From: DASUPK01 sp963843085
GTDB lineage: Bacteria; Actinomycetota; Thermoleophilia; Solirubrobacterales; 70-9
DNA length: 64,000 nt
Assembly (NCBI GenBank): GCA_963843085.1
Contig: CAWJJG010000010.1
Location: 372,001 to 436,000, forward strand
Direction: 5' to 3'
This document shows positions 50,441 to 58,210 of the stretch, one piece after another. The position numbers and the translations under genes were made by a program. How positions within the stretch are numbered: the stretch's first letter is position 1; each line of letters starts with the position of its first letter. A model generated the notes under the pieces. The model was not told the origin of the DNA, did no database searches, and worked only from the letters and a program-made list of their open reading frames with translations.

Positions 50441-52450
50441 CTAGCCGCTGTGGTGGCCGCCCTGCTTGCGGACGATCCAGAAGGTGAATTTCCGTGCCTT
50501 GCCCAGCTGGTTGCCGGCTGAGTCCCTGGTGATGATCGTGATCGTGTGCTTCCTGCCCTTCCCGAAGCCGGACTTCAGGCGCGCGGTGAAGGGCGAGCTG
50601 CACGGCTCGAAGGGGCTGCCGTCGACGCTGCAGGTGAACGTCGCGCCAAAGACCGGCGAGCTGAAGGTGAGGTGGACCTTCGCCGACTTGTGGAACGTCT
50701 TGATCACCCTGCTGCGCTTCTTGTGCTTCTTCTTGACGTTGTGGAGCTTGGTGCCCCGAGTGGTGCCCGTGGGCGGTGCGGGCGGCCCGGTGGGCAGCTC
50801 GACGGCGCCGATGTCCGTCCCATCGTTGGCGTTCGCGGGGCTGGTGTCGACGGTCCGCGGGTCGCCGCGCTGATCGGTGGTCAGCCCCGAGGGCGCGTTG
50901 CCCTTGTCGACCACGGGGCTCGTGATCGCCGGCAGCTGCGTCTTGGTGGGGCCGCCGTTGTTCGCCAGGGCGCCCAGCTGTGGGTCGGCTCCGAAGATGT
51001 TCGAGCCGGGAGGTAGCTCGGTGATCTCGGCGTTGCCGACGTTCTCGACCAGGTCAAAGGACAGGTCGAACCCGCTCCCCTGGCCGTTGGTCTCCTGGTC
51101 GATGTCGGGAGCCGTGTTGTCGGCGAGGATCGTGCTGCCGATCGTGGTGTGCACGGGGTACTTCTGGTCCGCGTAGGGGCCGTAGTTCGCCGCCAGCGCG
51201 ATTCCGCCCACGATGTCGGCCGTGTTGGACGCGATTGTGGAGTTCTGTACCTGCATGGAGTCCGGATATTTCTGCGCATACCCGAAGGCGTAGATGCCTC
51301 CGCCCACGTCGGCTGCCTGATTGCCCGAGATCGTCGAGTCGATCAGCGTGAACGTCCCGGTGTTGAAGGCGAGGCTCAGGCCGCCGCCGACGTCGGTCGT
51401 CTGGTTGTCTGAGACGGTGGAGTGCGAGATCGTCCAGCGGTCGTTACCCCGCACGTACTTGAGAGCGACGCCGGCGCCGGGATTGTCGGCGTAGTTGCCG
51501 GTGATCGTCGAGTTCGTGATCTGGTTCAGGCTCGCCCCGTACTTGCTGGCGGTGGCATCGAACGCAGCCACCCCTCCGCCGCCTCCGTTGGCGTAGTTGC
51601 CGGCGATCGTCGTGTTCTGCATGTCGAGCTTGACCGGGTACTTGCTGCCGCCGTTGAAGAGGCCTCCGCCGATCCCTTCGGCGTAGTTGCCGGTGATCAC
51701 CGAGTTGGTCAGCGTCATGCGGCCGCCGTTGTCGACGCCGCCCCCGCCGTAGTAGGAGTCCGAGTACGACGTGTTGCCGGTGAAGAGGGTGTTCGAGACA
51801 TCGGCGAAGCCGAAGTTGGTGAGCCCGCCGCCGGCTGCGGCGAAGTAGAGGAGCGGGCCGCTGGTGGCCGCGTCGCCATACGCCGTGCTGCCCGAGACGA
51901 CGCTGTCGGTGAGGGTCAGGTGCGAGCCGCCCTCGTTGTAGATCGCTCCGGCGAGATTGTCCTTGCCGTCGGTGATGGTGAGCCCCGAGATCGTCAGGCC
52001 CGGGTAGTTGCCGGTGTTGACGACGTCGAAGACCTGGGTGGAGCCGCTGCCGGAGACGGTCAGATTGTTCGCACCCGGGCCCGTAATCGTCAGGTTGTCC
52101 GGCGTGTCGACGACGATCGGACCGCCGTAGGGAGCCGCATTGAGGTCGATCGTGCTGCCGCTCAGCGACGAGTCGAAGGTGATGACGTCGTCCTCGGCGT
52201 TGCCGTTCGCCTGGGAGACGGCGTCGGGCAGGCTGCAGGGGACAGTCGTGTCGTTCGGGTCGCAGGTCGTCCCACCGGCGGCATTGGTGTTGACGACGAA
52301 GTTCGCGGCCGACGAGGCGGCCGGGGCGCCGAGGACGAATGCTCCGACGGCGATGGCCGCAGCTGTGGCCTTGCGGGCCCTGATTGACTCGCGACGCTTG
52401 GCGGTCGCGATCCGGCGCTGGTAGTCCCTGCGAAACGACCTCTCCGACAT
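50441..52450 (-). CDS. Large secreted parallel beta-helix surface protein (choice-of-anchor Q type)
   Basis: The 669-residue protein has a basic N terminus, a signal sequence (about 28-48), the segment CSLPDAVSQANG seen at the start of choice-of-anchor Q proteins (CSLREAI-like), and many right-handed beta-helix turns with recurring S-T-I-(S/T)-G-N / G-G-G units. The end DQRGDPRTVDTSPANANDGTDIGAVEL is the anchor Q mark. A C-terminal Ig-like segment with FTCSVDGSPFEPCSSPFT and a KKHKKRSR linker follow. It is likely cell-surface bound, perhaps for adhesion or glycan binding. Confidence 0.88.
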   Translation of the reverse strand: MSERSFRRDYQRRIATAKRRESIRARKATAAAIAVGAFVLGAPAASSAANFVVNTNAAGGTTCDPNDTTVPCSLPDAVSQANGNAEDDVITFDSSLSGSTIDLNAAPYGGPIVVDTPDNLTITGPGANNLTVSGSGSTQVFDVVNTGNYPGLTISGLTITDGKDNLAGAIYNEGGSHLTLTDSVVSGSTAYGDAATSGPLLYFAAAGGGLTNFGFADVSNTLFTGNTSYSDSYYGGGGVDNGGRMTLTNSVITGNYAEGIGGGLFNGGSKYPVKLDMQNTTIAGNYANGGGGGVAAFDATASKYGASLNQITNSTITGNYADNPGAGVALKYVRGNDRWTISHSTVSDNQTTDVGGGLSLAFNTGTFTLIDSTISGNQAADVGGGIYAFGYAQKYPDSMQVQNSTIASNTADIVGGIALAANYGPYADQKYPVHTTIGSTILADNTAPDIDQETNGQGSGFDLSFDLVENVGNAEITELPPGSNIFGADPQLGALANNGGPTKTQLPAITSPVVDKGNAPSGLTTDQRGDPRTVDTSPANANDGTDIGAVELPTGPPAPPTGTTRGTKLHNVKKKHKKRSRVIKTFHKSAKVHLTFSSPVFGATFTCSVDGSPFEPCSSPFTARLKSGFGKGRKHTITIITRDSAGNQLGKARKFTFWIVRKQGGHHSG

Positions 52451-52567
52451 CCGCGTTTCTCCCTCCTCGATGTTTTCCTGATGCCCCCTACGGCACGTGC
52501 GAGCGGCACCCTATAGGGCGGATCGGCGGGGAACAACCCACATTTTTCCGCGGGTAGCATCGGTTCG

Positions 52568-53440
52568 ATGGAGGCGGGGAACGCAGTTCAGCGGGAGACC
52601 ATTCCCGTCGTCGGTCGTCCGTTCTGGGTCTTTCGGGGCTCTCCCGGCGACGAGTCGTGGGCCAGCAGGTTCAACACGGCCTTCGACGACCTTCAGCGGA
52701 GCTTTCACCACGATGGGGCCGGGCCGCTTGGACTGGCCACGCTCACCGACGATCCGGAGATCTTGGCGAGGCGCTCCGAGGCCGTCTGGAAGGACACCGA
52801 CCTGCTCTTCGCCGGCTATACGGCCGACGGGCGACAGGTCAGGATCCGCTACTTCTGGGGCGCCAAGATCGGTCCCGGCGTGCCAGGCTCCCCGAGCGTC
52901 GAGCAGCAGCGTGACGTCGACTACTCGCTCGAGGATCGCTACCGGATCGAGCCCCTGTCGGGGAGTGCCGCCGTCACACGGGACGATGTGCTCGCCCTCT
53001 GGGAGCGCGAGGGGGTCGTCCCCACTGGGCAAGCGCAGGGCCGGGTCCAGCAGGTGCGCCTGGTGGCGATCACGACCGAGGGTGAGCTGGCGGGCGTCTC
53101 GACCCTCTTCCTCGAGCGGAGCCGACAGCTCCGGCTGGACATGTGGAACTACCGCACCTTCGTGGCGGAGCCGCACCGGATGAGCAACATCGCCGCCCAG
53201 CTGATCATTCGCAATCGCGACGAGCTCGAGAGCGCCTTCACCAGCGGTCAGGATGTCCGGGGGCGGGGAGTCCTCTTCGACCTGCAGAACGAGGGCTTGA
53301 AGCGTCACCTCAACAACGCGTACTGGCCACCCTCGGACTTCACCTTCATCGGGGACAACCCGCGTGGAGACCACCGCCGCGTCCACTACTTCCCCGGTGC
53401 TCGCGTCCCAGTTCCGTTGGCGGACACGGGATATCATTGA
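52568..53440 (+). CDS. Unrecognised duplicated-domain protein (family copy 2), first half shortened
   Basis: The 290-residue protein aligns with 49390-50415 across most of its length: FAGYTADGRQVRIRYFWGAKIGPG, DVLALWEREG, VRLVAITTEGELAGVSTLF, LDMWNYRTFVAEP and the late FIGDNPRGDHRRVHYFPGAR. The first roughly 50 residues of the first repeat are missing. The GC-rich frame has no signal peptide. rnpB begins three bases after its stop, so the RNase P RNA promoter probably lies inside this gene's end. Confidence 0.75.
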   Translation: MEAGNAVQRETIPVVGRPFWVFRGSPGDESWASRFNTAFDDLQRSFHHDGAGPLGLATLTDDPEILARRSEAVWKDTDLLFAGYTADGRQVRIRYFWGAKIGPGVPGSPSVEQQRDVDYSLEDRYRIEPLSGSAAVTRDDVLALWEREGVVPTGQAQGRVQQVRLVAITTEGELAGVSTLFLERSRQLRLDMWNYRTFVAEPHRMSNIAAQLIIRNRDELESAFTSGQDVRGRGVLFDLQNEGLKRHLNNAYWPPSDFTFIGDNPRGDHRRVHYFPGARVPVPLADTGYH

Positions 53441-53443
53441 GGC

Positions 53444-53767
<324 letters not shown>

Positions 53768-53771
53768 TAAG

Positions 53772-53797
53772 GAAGAGGCCCCGCAAGGGGCCTCTTC
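53772..53797 (+). terminator. Hairpin terminator after rnpB
   Basis: An 11-bp perfect stem (GAAGAGGCCCC / GGGGCCTCTTC) with a GCAA tetraloop follows the RNase P RNA by four bases. The T content after it is modest, so it may act with the next hairpin. Confidence 0.8.
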
Positions 53798-53808
53798 TAC
53801 TTCCCTCA

Positions 53809-53859
53809 TCGACCTTCCTTATCTGTGGTCGCTGTACGACCACCGATCAGGAAGGTCGA
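53809..53859. terminator. Long hairpin with T tract, likely bidirectional terminator
   Basis: An outer stem TCGACCTTCCT / AGGAAGGTCGA (53809-53819 with 53849-53859) and an inner stem GTGGTCG / CGACCAC (53825-53831 with 53837-53843). On the plus strand it is followed by GGGGGTTTTTGG. It overlaps the stop codon of the convergent methyltransferase gene, so it may serve both transcripts. Confidence 0.8.
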
Positions 53860-54500
53860 GGGGGTTTTTGGAAGGTGGTGGTTTCGCAGGCTTCGGGCCA
53901 TTCGTCCTTCACGCCGGTGAACCGGCGAAAGCGCCACCCGGACAGCAGCTCGAAGGCCTCCGCATACCCGCGTCTATCCGAATCGTCGAGCAGCAGGTAG
54001 CCGCCGGGCCGCACCTTCTTCATCGCCGGTTTCAGCGCATCGACCCGAGTCACCGAAGGTGCTTCCAGGAAGTCCACGACCACCAGATCGAACCCCGCGT
54101 CCGGCAGAGCCGCGATCTCGTGCGGGAGCTCCTCGACCGGGCGCAGTCGCAGCTCCACGTTCTCCAGCCCGGCTTCGTCGAGCCGCTCCCGAGTCCGCGG
54201 ATACCAGTACTCGTTGTCCTCGAAGCTGAGCACCCGCCCGGCCCGGCGCGCGAACCAGATCGTGGAGCGCCCGGACCCGAGCTCGAGCACCGCCCAGTCC
54301 GGCCGGGTCCGCCGTCCCAGCCAGCCGACAGCGGCGGGCACGATCCAGGGCCTCTCGGGTGTCTTGCCGGTCCTGGCCCGCCACCACGCGGCCGGATAAT
54401 GGAACCAGCCGGAAGCGCCCATCGGTCCGCGCGCGGTGTGAAACCGCCCGGCCCGCTCACCGGGATCGTGCGGACCCCTCAGCGGGGCTTCGGCGGCCAC
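53847..54500 (-). CDS. Class I SAM-dependent methyltransferase
   Basis: The 217-residue protein has a basic N terminus, then a DWAVLELGSGRSTIWFARRAGRVLSFEDNEYWYPRTRERL segment as the SAM-binding motifs I-II, and FDLVVVDFLEAPS and GGYLLLDDSDRRGY later in the domain. It resembles small methyltransferases linked with glycan loci. A later ATG at 54420-54422 (MGASGWFHYPAAWW) is an alternative start that avoids a 22-base overlap with the upstream SDR gene. Substrate is unknown. Confidence 0.82.
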   Translation of the reverse strand: MAAEAPLRGPHDPGERAGRFHTARGPMGASGWFHYPAAWWRARTGKTPERPWIVPAAVGWLGRRTRPDWAVLELGSGRSTIWFARRAGRVLSFEDNEYWYPRTRERLDEAGLENVELRLRPVEELPHEIAALPDAGFDLVVVDFLEAPSVTRVDALKPAMKKVRPGGYLLLDDSDRRGYAEAFELLSGWRFRRFTGVKDEWPEACETTTFQKPPRPS

Positions 54501-55315
54501 TTGCCCGACTCCACCTTCTTGCGGAACGCCCTCTGGCGCCGGAGCGCGTCGCGCATCAACAGGGGAGTGAGACGGAGGGAGAGCTTCGGGTGCCCGTCGA
54601 AGAAGCGGGCGAACTGCCCTCGCCAGGCCGGGATCGCGAGCACCGGCTTCGGCTTGTCGATCAGCTCGACCGCCCGCTCTGCGACCTGCTCCGGCATCAG
54701 CATCACACCGGAGAAGGAGAGCGCGTCGTTGGGATCCTCGAGCTTGCCGTTGATCATCGGTGTCCAGACCCCGTCGGGGCAGACGCAGGAGATGTGGATC
54801 CCCTCGAGTCCGGCCCGGCGAAGGTCCGCGGCGGTGCCGAGGCTGAAGGCGATCGCGGCGTGCTTGCTCGCGGAGTACCCGACGATCCCGGTCGCCGCCG
54901 CCAGCCCGGCCAGGGAGATCAGGTTGATGATGTGCCCGCGCCCGGCGGGCCGCATCCGCTCGATGGCGGCGAGCGTCCCGTTCATCGTCCCGATGGCGTT
55001 CACCTCGAGCATCCGCCGGTGGACGTCGATCGGCTGCTCGAAGGCAAGGCCGGTCAGCAGGATCCCGGCGTTGTTGACCCAGACGTCGAGCGAGCCGCTG
55101 CGTTCGACGACCTGCTCGGCGGCGGCGTTCACCGCGTCGGTGTCGCTGACGTCGAGAACCAGGGGCCAGGCTCGCTCGCCGAGTTGCTCGGCCGCCGCGG
55201 CGGTCCCAGCCTCGTCGACGTCGGTGACGGCCACCTCGTAGCCGCGCGCCACCAGGAGCCTGGCGATCTCCAGGCCCATTCCGCCTCTGGCTCCAGTCAC
55301 CAATGCGCCGGGCAT
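54479..55315 (-). CDS. Short-chain dehydrogenase/reductase
   Basis: This 278-residue SDR has TGARGGMGLEIA as the NAD(P) site, VTDVDEAG (acid after the second strand, favouring NAD), NNAGIL, Ser in ISLAG, YSASK with the catalytic Tyr/Lys and PDGVWTPMI. The C-terminal part (FDGHPKLSLRLTPLLMRDALRRQRAFRKK) is basic and helical. It resembles SDRs for steroid or acyl substrates, without certainty. It precedes the methyltransferase gene on the same strand and overlaps it. Confidence 0.9.
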   Translation of the reverse strand: MPGALVTGARGGMGLEIARLLVARGYEVAVTDVDEAGTAAAAEQLGERAWPLVLDVSDTDAVNAAAEQVVERSGSLDVWVNNAGILLTGLAFEQPIDVHRRMLEVNAIGTMNGTLAAIERMRPAGRGHIINLISLAGLAAATGIVGYSASKHAAIAFSLGTAADLRRAGLEGIHISCVCPDGVWTPMINGKLEDPNDALSFSGVMLMPEQVAERAVELIDKPKPVLAIPAWRGQFARFFDGHPKLSLRLTPLLMRDALRRQRAFRKKVESGKWPPKPR

Positions 55316-55424
55316 GGGGGCAGCTTATGGAGTGGGCGATTCCTTTCGCGGCGAAGGTTCGCGGCTGAACGGTCGAATCGACAGTTGGTGCCTAATAACG
55401 AGGAGACCTTTGCTAGGGTGCGCG

Positions 55425-55558
55425 GCGCACTTCCGCTGAGTCTCTCTCCACTCGAAAAGGAGGGAGAGCGGGGGACCCACAAGTTGGGGCGAATCGCGGC
55501 CATTGAGCCGTGTAGCGCGAACTTTCAGCGCGAGCCCGTCAGCTAACCCCGTAAGCAA
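55425..55558 (+). promoter_or_regulatory. c-di-AMP riboswitch (ydaO/yuaA leader)
   Basis: The leader has the conserved parts of the ydaO-yuaA class: CGCTGAGTC near its 5' end, GCGGGGGACCCA, TTGGGGCGAATCGCGG, and the 3' block GAGCCCGTCAGCTAACCCCG followed by TAAGC. It ends 15 bases before the TTG of an RlpA-like gene. An extended -10 (TGCTAGGGT, 55411-55419) lies just upstream. c-di-AMP binding generally turns these genes off; in actinobacteria the class often controls cell-wall hydrolases. Limits are approximate. Confidence 0.92.
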
Positions 55559-55572
55559 CGAAAGAGGAAGGT

Positions 55573-56034
55573 TTGACGAGCAAGCGAACAATTCGTGCAA
55601 TTGCGGGACTCGCGTGTGTGACCGCGCTCCTGGTTGCTGCTCCCCTCGCCGGCGCTCAGACGGGCGGGATTCCTGGCGGCACGGGCGGAACGACCACCGA
55701 GCCGACCGCGCAGCCCAGCTCCGCTCCGGGCAGTTGGACCGTCCACAAGAAGGCCACCTGGTATGGCCCGGGGTTCTGGGGCAAGTCCACGGCCTGCGGC
55801 GTCAAGCTCACGCCGAAGACACTGGGAGTGGCGCACAAGAAGCTTCCCTGCGGAACGCAGGTGACCTTCAGCTACGCGGGCCGCGCCGTCACGGCGACGG
55901 TGATTGACCGCGGGCCCTTCCACAAGGGCTACGCATGGGACCTGACCAAGAAGGTCGCGAAGCGCCTCGGCTTCCTGGCCGTCGGCGCGGCCCCGGTCGA
56001 CGCGACGGTCACGCCGCCGGCAACGACGCCTTAG
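55573..56034 (+). CDS. Secreted RlpA-like double-psi beta-barrel protein
   Basis: The 153-residue protein begins at TTG with a strong ribosome site (GAGGAAGG). It has a signal peptide (1-28, after AGA), a Gly/Thr/Ser linker and a RlpA-like domain: ATWYGPGFWGKSTACG, LTPKTLGVAHKKLPCGTQVTFSYAGRAVTATVIDRGPF, AWDLTKKVAKRLGF. Cys81 and Cys99 likely pair. RlpA proteins are lytic transglycosylases or bind peptidoglycan. The c-di-AMP riboswitch in front ties its expression to osmotic or cell-wall signals. Confidence 0.88.
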   Translation: MTSKRTIRAIAGLACVTALLVAAPLAGAQTGGIPGGTGGTTTEPTAQPSSAPGSWTVHKKATWYGPGFWGKSTACGVKLTPKTLGVAHKKLPCGTQVTFSYAGRAVTATVIDRGPFHKGYAWDLTKKVAKRLGFLAVGAAPVDATVTPPATTP

Positions 56035-56138
56035 CGCGACCCGGGCTTCGCCTTCAGGTCGCGGCCACGAGCGGCCGCCCCACATGAGTCGCTCCGGGGT
56101 TCGCCCTTCGCTCCAAAGTGGAGCGGCCTGGTGGCCGC

Positions 56139-56705
56139 TTAAGCAGCTGCTTCCCGGAGAACCGCCGGGTCGCCCTCCTGCGGCAGAGCCGCAACGGAGG
56201 CGAACAGGCTCTCGAACTCGGCGAGGGCCGTCTCGGCGACCGCGTCGAGGATCTCCTCGTCCGACCAGCCGGCCTCACGGGCCTCCTCCACCAGGTGGTG
56301 GGGTGGCCGCTCGGAGTGGTCGAGCGTCTCGCGGATCAAGGCCAGCAGCGCCGCCTCCTTCTCATCTGAGGAGGTGAAGTTGCGGGCCCTGGCGACCTCG
56401 TCGAGGCCGAGTCCGGCGACGCGCGCGGTGCGGGCGTACTGGGTCAGCGTGTAGGGGTCGTTGCGCCACTCAGCCACAGCCAGGCCGATCCGTTCGCGGG
56501 TCGCCCTCGGCAGTTTGCTCTGACGGAGCTCGGTGCGCAGGCGCGTGTAGCCGCGCAGCGCAGCGGGCGACTCGGCGAGCACGCCGATGAACTTGGAGAC
56601 CTGTCCGCCGGCCGTCTGGATGCTCTTGATCAGAGGAGCCGTGGCGTCCGGTGCGGTCAGCTCGTCGTGGATGTGGAAGCGGCTTACGTCTGTCTTGACT
56701 GTCAT
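56139..56705 (-). CDS. AhpD/carboxymuconolactone decarboxylase-like protein without CxxC
   Basis: From ATG at 56703-56705 the protein has 188 residues with the AhpD-like all-helical pattern LPRATRERIGLAVAEWRNDPYTLTQYARTARVAGLGLDEVARAR, followed by EEILDAVAETALAEFESLF. In AhpD-type proteins the place of NDPYTLTQY holds CxxC with a following His; here all are replaced and the protein has no Cys. It may have lost peroxidase-related activity or keep only the fold. It is divergent from glnA, with a palindrome between the two. Confidence 0.8.
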   Translation of the reverse strand: MTVKTDVSRFHIHDELTAPDATAPLIKSIQTAGGQVSKFIGVLAESPAALRGYTRLRTELRQSKLPRATRERIGLAVAEWRNDPYTLTQYARTARVAGLGLDEVARARNFTSSDEKEAALLALIRETLDHSERPPHHLVEEAREAGWSDEEILDAVAETALAEFESLFASVAALPQEGDPAVLREAAA

Positions 56706-56754
56706 TTCCTGGGACCGCCGTTTCACAAGGGCTTTACTTTACTTTTAGCCGGTT

Positions 56755-56771
56755 ACTTACGTCGCGTAAGT
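56755..56771. promoter_or_regulatory. Possible operator palindrome between AhpD-like gene and glnA
   Basis: A perfect inverted repeat ACTTACG-TCG-CGTAAGT lies in the divergent promoter region, beside further TTACTT half-site-like copies at 56735-56745. It is a plausible repressor site (TetR or GntR size), but no regulator gene lies next to it. Confidence 0.55.
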
Positions 56772-56842
56772 GTACAGGCATCTTTCGTTTTCTGTCTTCT
56801 CATACGACGCTCGGGGCCCCTCGGATGTGACACGTCGCTAAC

Positions 56843-58207
56843 TTGTCCGACCTCATGGCCGACGGACCGAGCACCGCCAAGGAGGCGATGGAGTTCTGCG
56901 AGCAGAACGACGTCCGCTTCGTGCGGCTCTGGTTCACGGACCTGCTCGGCCAGCTGAAGAGCTTTTCGATCAACGCCGCCGAGCTCGAGGACGCCTTCGA
57001 GGGCGGCATGGGCTTCGACGGTTCCTCGATCAGCGGCTTCAACCCGATCGAGGAGTCGGACATGATCGCGATGCCGGATCCGGCGAGCATCAAGCTGATC
57101 CCGTGGCGCGAGGAGGAGAAGAACCGAACGGCGCGGATGTTCTGCGACATCCAGGTGCCCGGCGGCGATCCCTACGAGGGGGACCCGCGCTGGATCATGC
57201 GCCGGGCGCTCGACCGGGCCAAGGAGATGGGCTTCGACGACTACAACATCGGCCCGGAGCTCGAGTACTTCTACTTCCGCTCGGCGAAGCCCGAGGACGG
57301 CACTCCGGAGGTCCTCGACGAGGGCGGCTACTTCGACCTGACCACGCTCGACGCCGGATCCGACGTGCGGCGCGAGACGGTGCTCGCACTGGAGCAGCTG
57401 GGCATTCACGTCGAGTACACCCACCACGAGGTCGGGCCCTCCCAGCACGAGGTGGACATGCGCTATAAGGGCGCGCTCGCGATGTCCGACGACTGCATGA
57501 CCTACCGGATCACGGTCAAGGAGTACGCGATGAAGTACGGCTGGCACGCCACCTTCATGCCGAAGCCGCTCCAGGGCGAGAACGGCTCGGGGATGCACGT
57601 CCACCAGTCGCTCTCGAAGGACGGCAGGAACGCCTTCTTCGACGCCGACGACCAGTACTTCCTCTCCGACGTCGCCAAGGCCTTCATCGCTGGGCAGCTC
57701 AAGCACGCCCGCGAGATCGCGCCGCTGTTCGCGCAGTGGGTCAACTCCTACAAGCGGCTCGTGCCCGGCTACGAGGCGCCGGTCTACCTCTCCTGGTCAC
57801 GCCGCAATCGCTCGGCGCTCATCCGGGTGCCGCTCTACCACCCGGGCAAGGAGAACGCGACCCGCGCCGAGCTGCGCTGCCCGGATCCTGCCTGCAACCC
57901 GTACCTCTGCTTCGCCGGGATGCTGCACGCCGGGCTGGAGGGGATCGAACGCGGCTACGAGCTGCCCGAGCCGATGGAGCAGAACCTCTACCACCTGACC
58001 CCGGAGGAGCGACATCGCCGCGGCATCGAGCAGCTTCCGGAGACGCTCGGCGAGGCGATCGAGATCGCGGCCGAGTCGGAGCTCGTCCTTCGGATCCTCG
58101 GCGAGCATGCCTTCAACCGCTTCGTCGAGATCAAGCGCTCGGAGTGGGAGGACTACCGGGTACAGGTGACGCCGTACGAGATCGAGCAGTTCCTGCCGAT
58201 CCTCTAG
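56843..58207 (+). CDS. glnA: Glutamine synthetase type I
   Basis: The 454-residue protein has the GSI pattern: FTDLLGQLKSFSINA, MGFDGSSISGF, GPELEYFYF, the ATP segment KPLQGENGSGMHVHQSL, NSYKRLVPGYEAPVY and RCPDPACNPYLCFA. The place of the adenylylation loop reads EQNLYHLTPEE, with the Tyr kept and NLYDLP changed to NLYHLT. It makes glutamine from glutamate and ammonia with ATP. TTG 56843 or ATG 56855 could be the start. An SQR-like gene follows three bases later. Confidence 0.97.
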   Translation: MSDLMADGPSTAKEAMEFCEQNDVRFVRLWFTDLLGQLKSFSINAAELEDAFEGGMGFDGSSISGFNPIEESDMIAMPDPASIKLIPWREEEKNRTARMFCDIQVPGGDPYEGDPRWIMRRALDRAKEMGFDDYNIGPELEYFYFRSAKPEDGTPEVLDEGGYFDLTTLDAGSDVRRETVLALEQLGIHVEYTHHEVGPSQHEVDMRYKGALAMSDDCMTYRITVKEYAMKYGWHATFMPKPLQGENGSGMHVHQSLSKDGRNAFFDADDQYFLSDVAKAFIAGQLKHAREIAPLFAQWVNSYKRLVPGYEAPVYLSWSRRNRSALIRVPLYHPGKENATRAELRCPDPACNPYLCFAGMLHAGLEGIERGYELPEPMEQNLYHLTPEERHRRGIEQLPETLGEAIEIAAESELVLRILGEHAFNRFVEIKRSEWEDYRVQVTPYEIEQFLPIL

Positions 58208-58210
58208 CTG

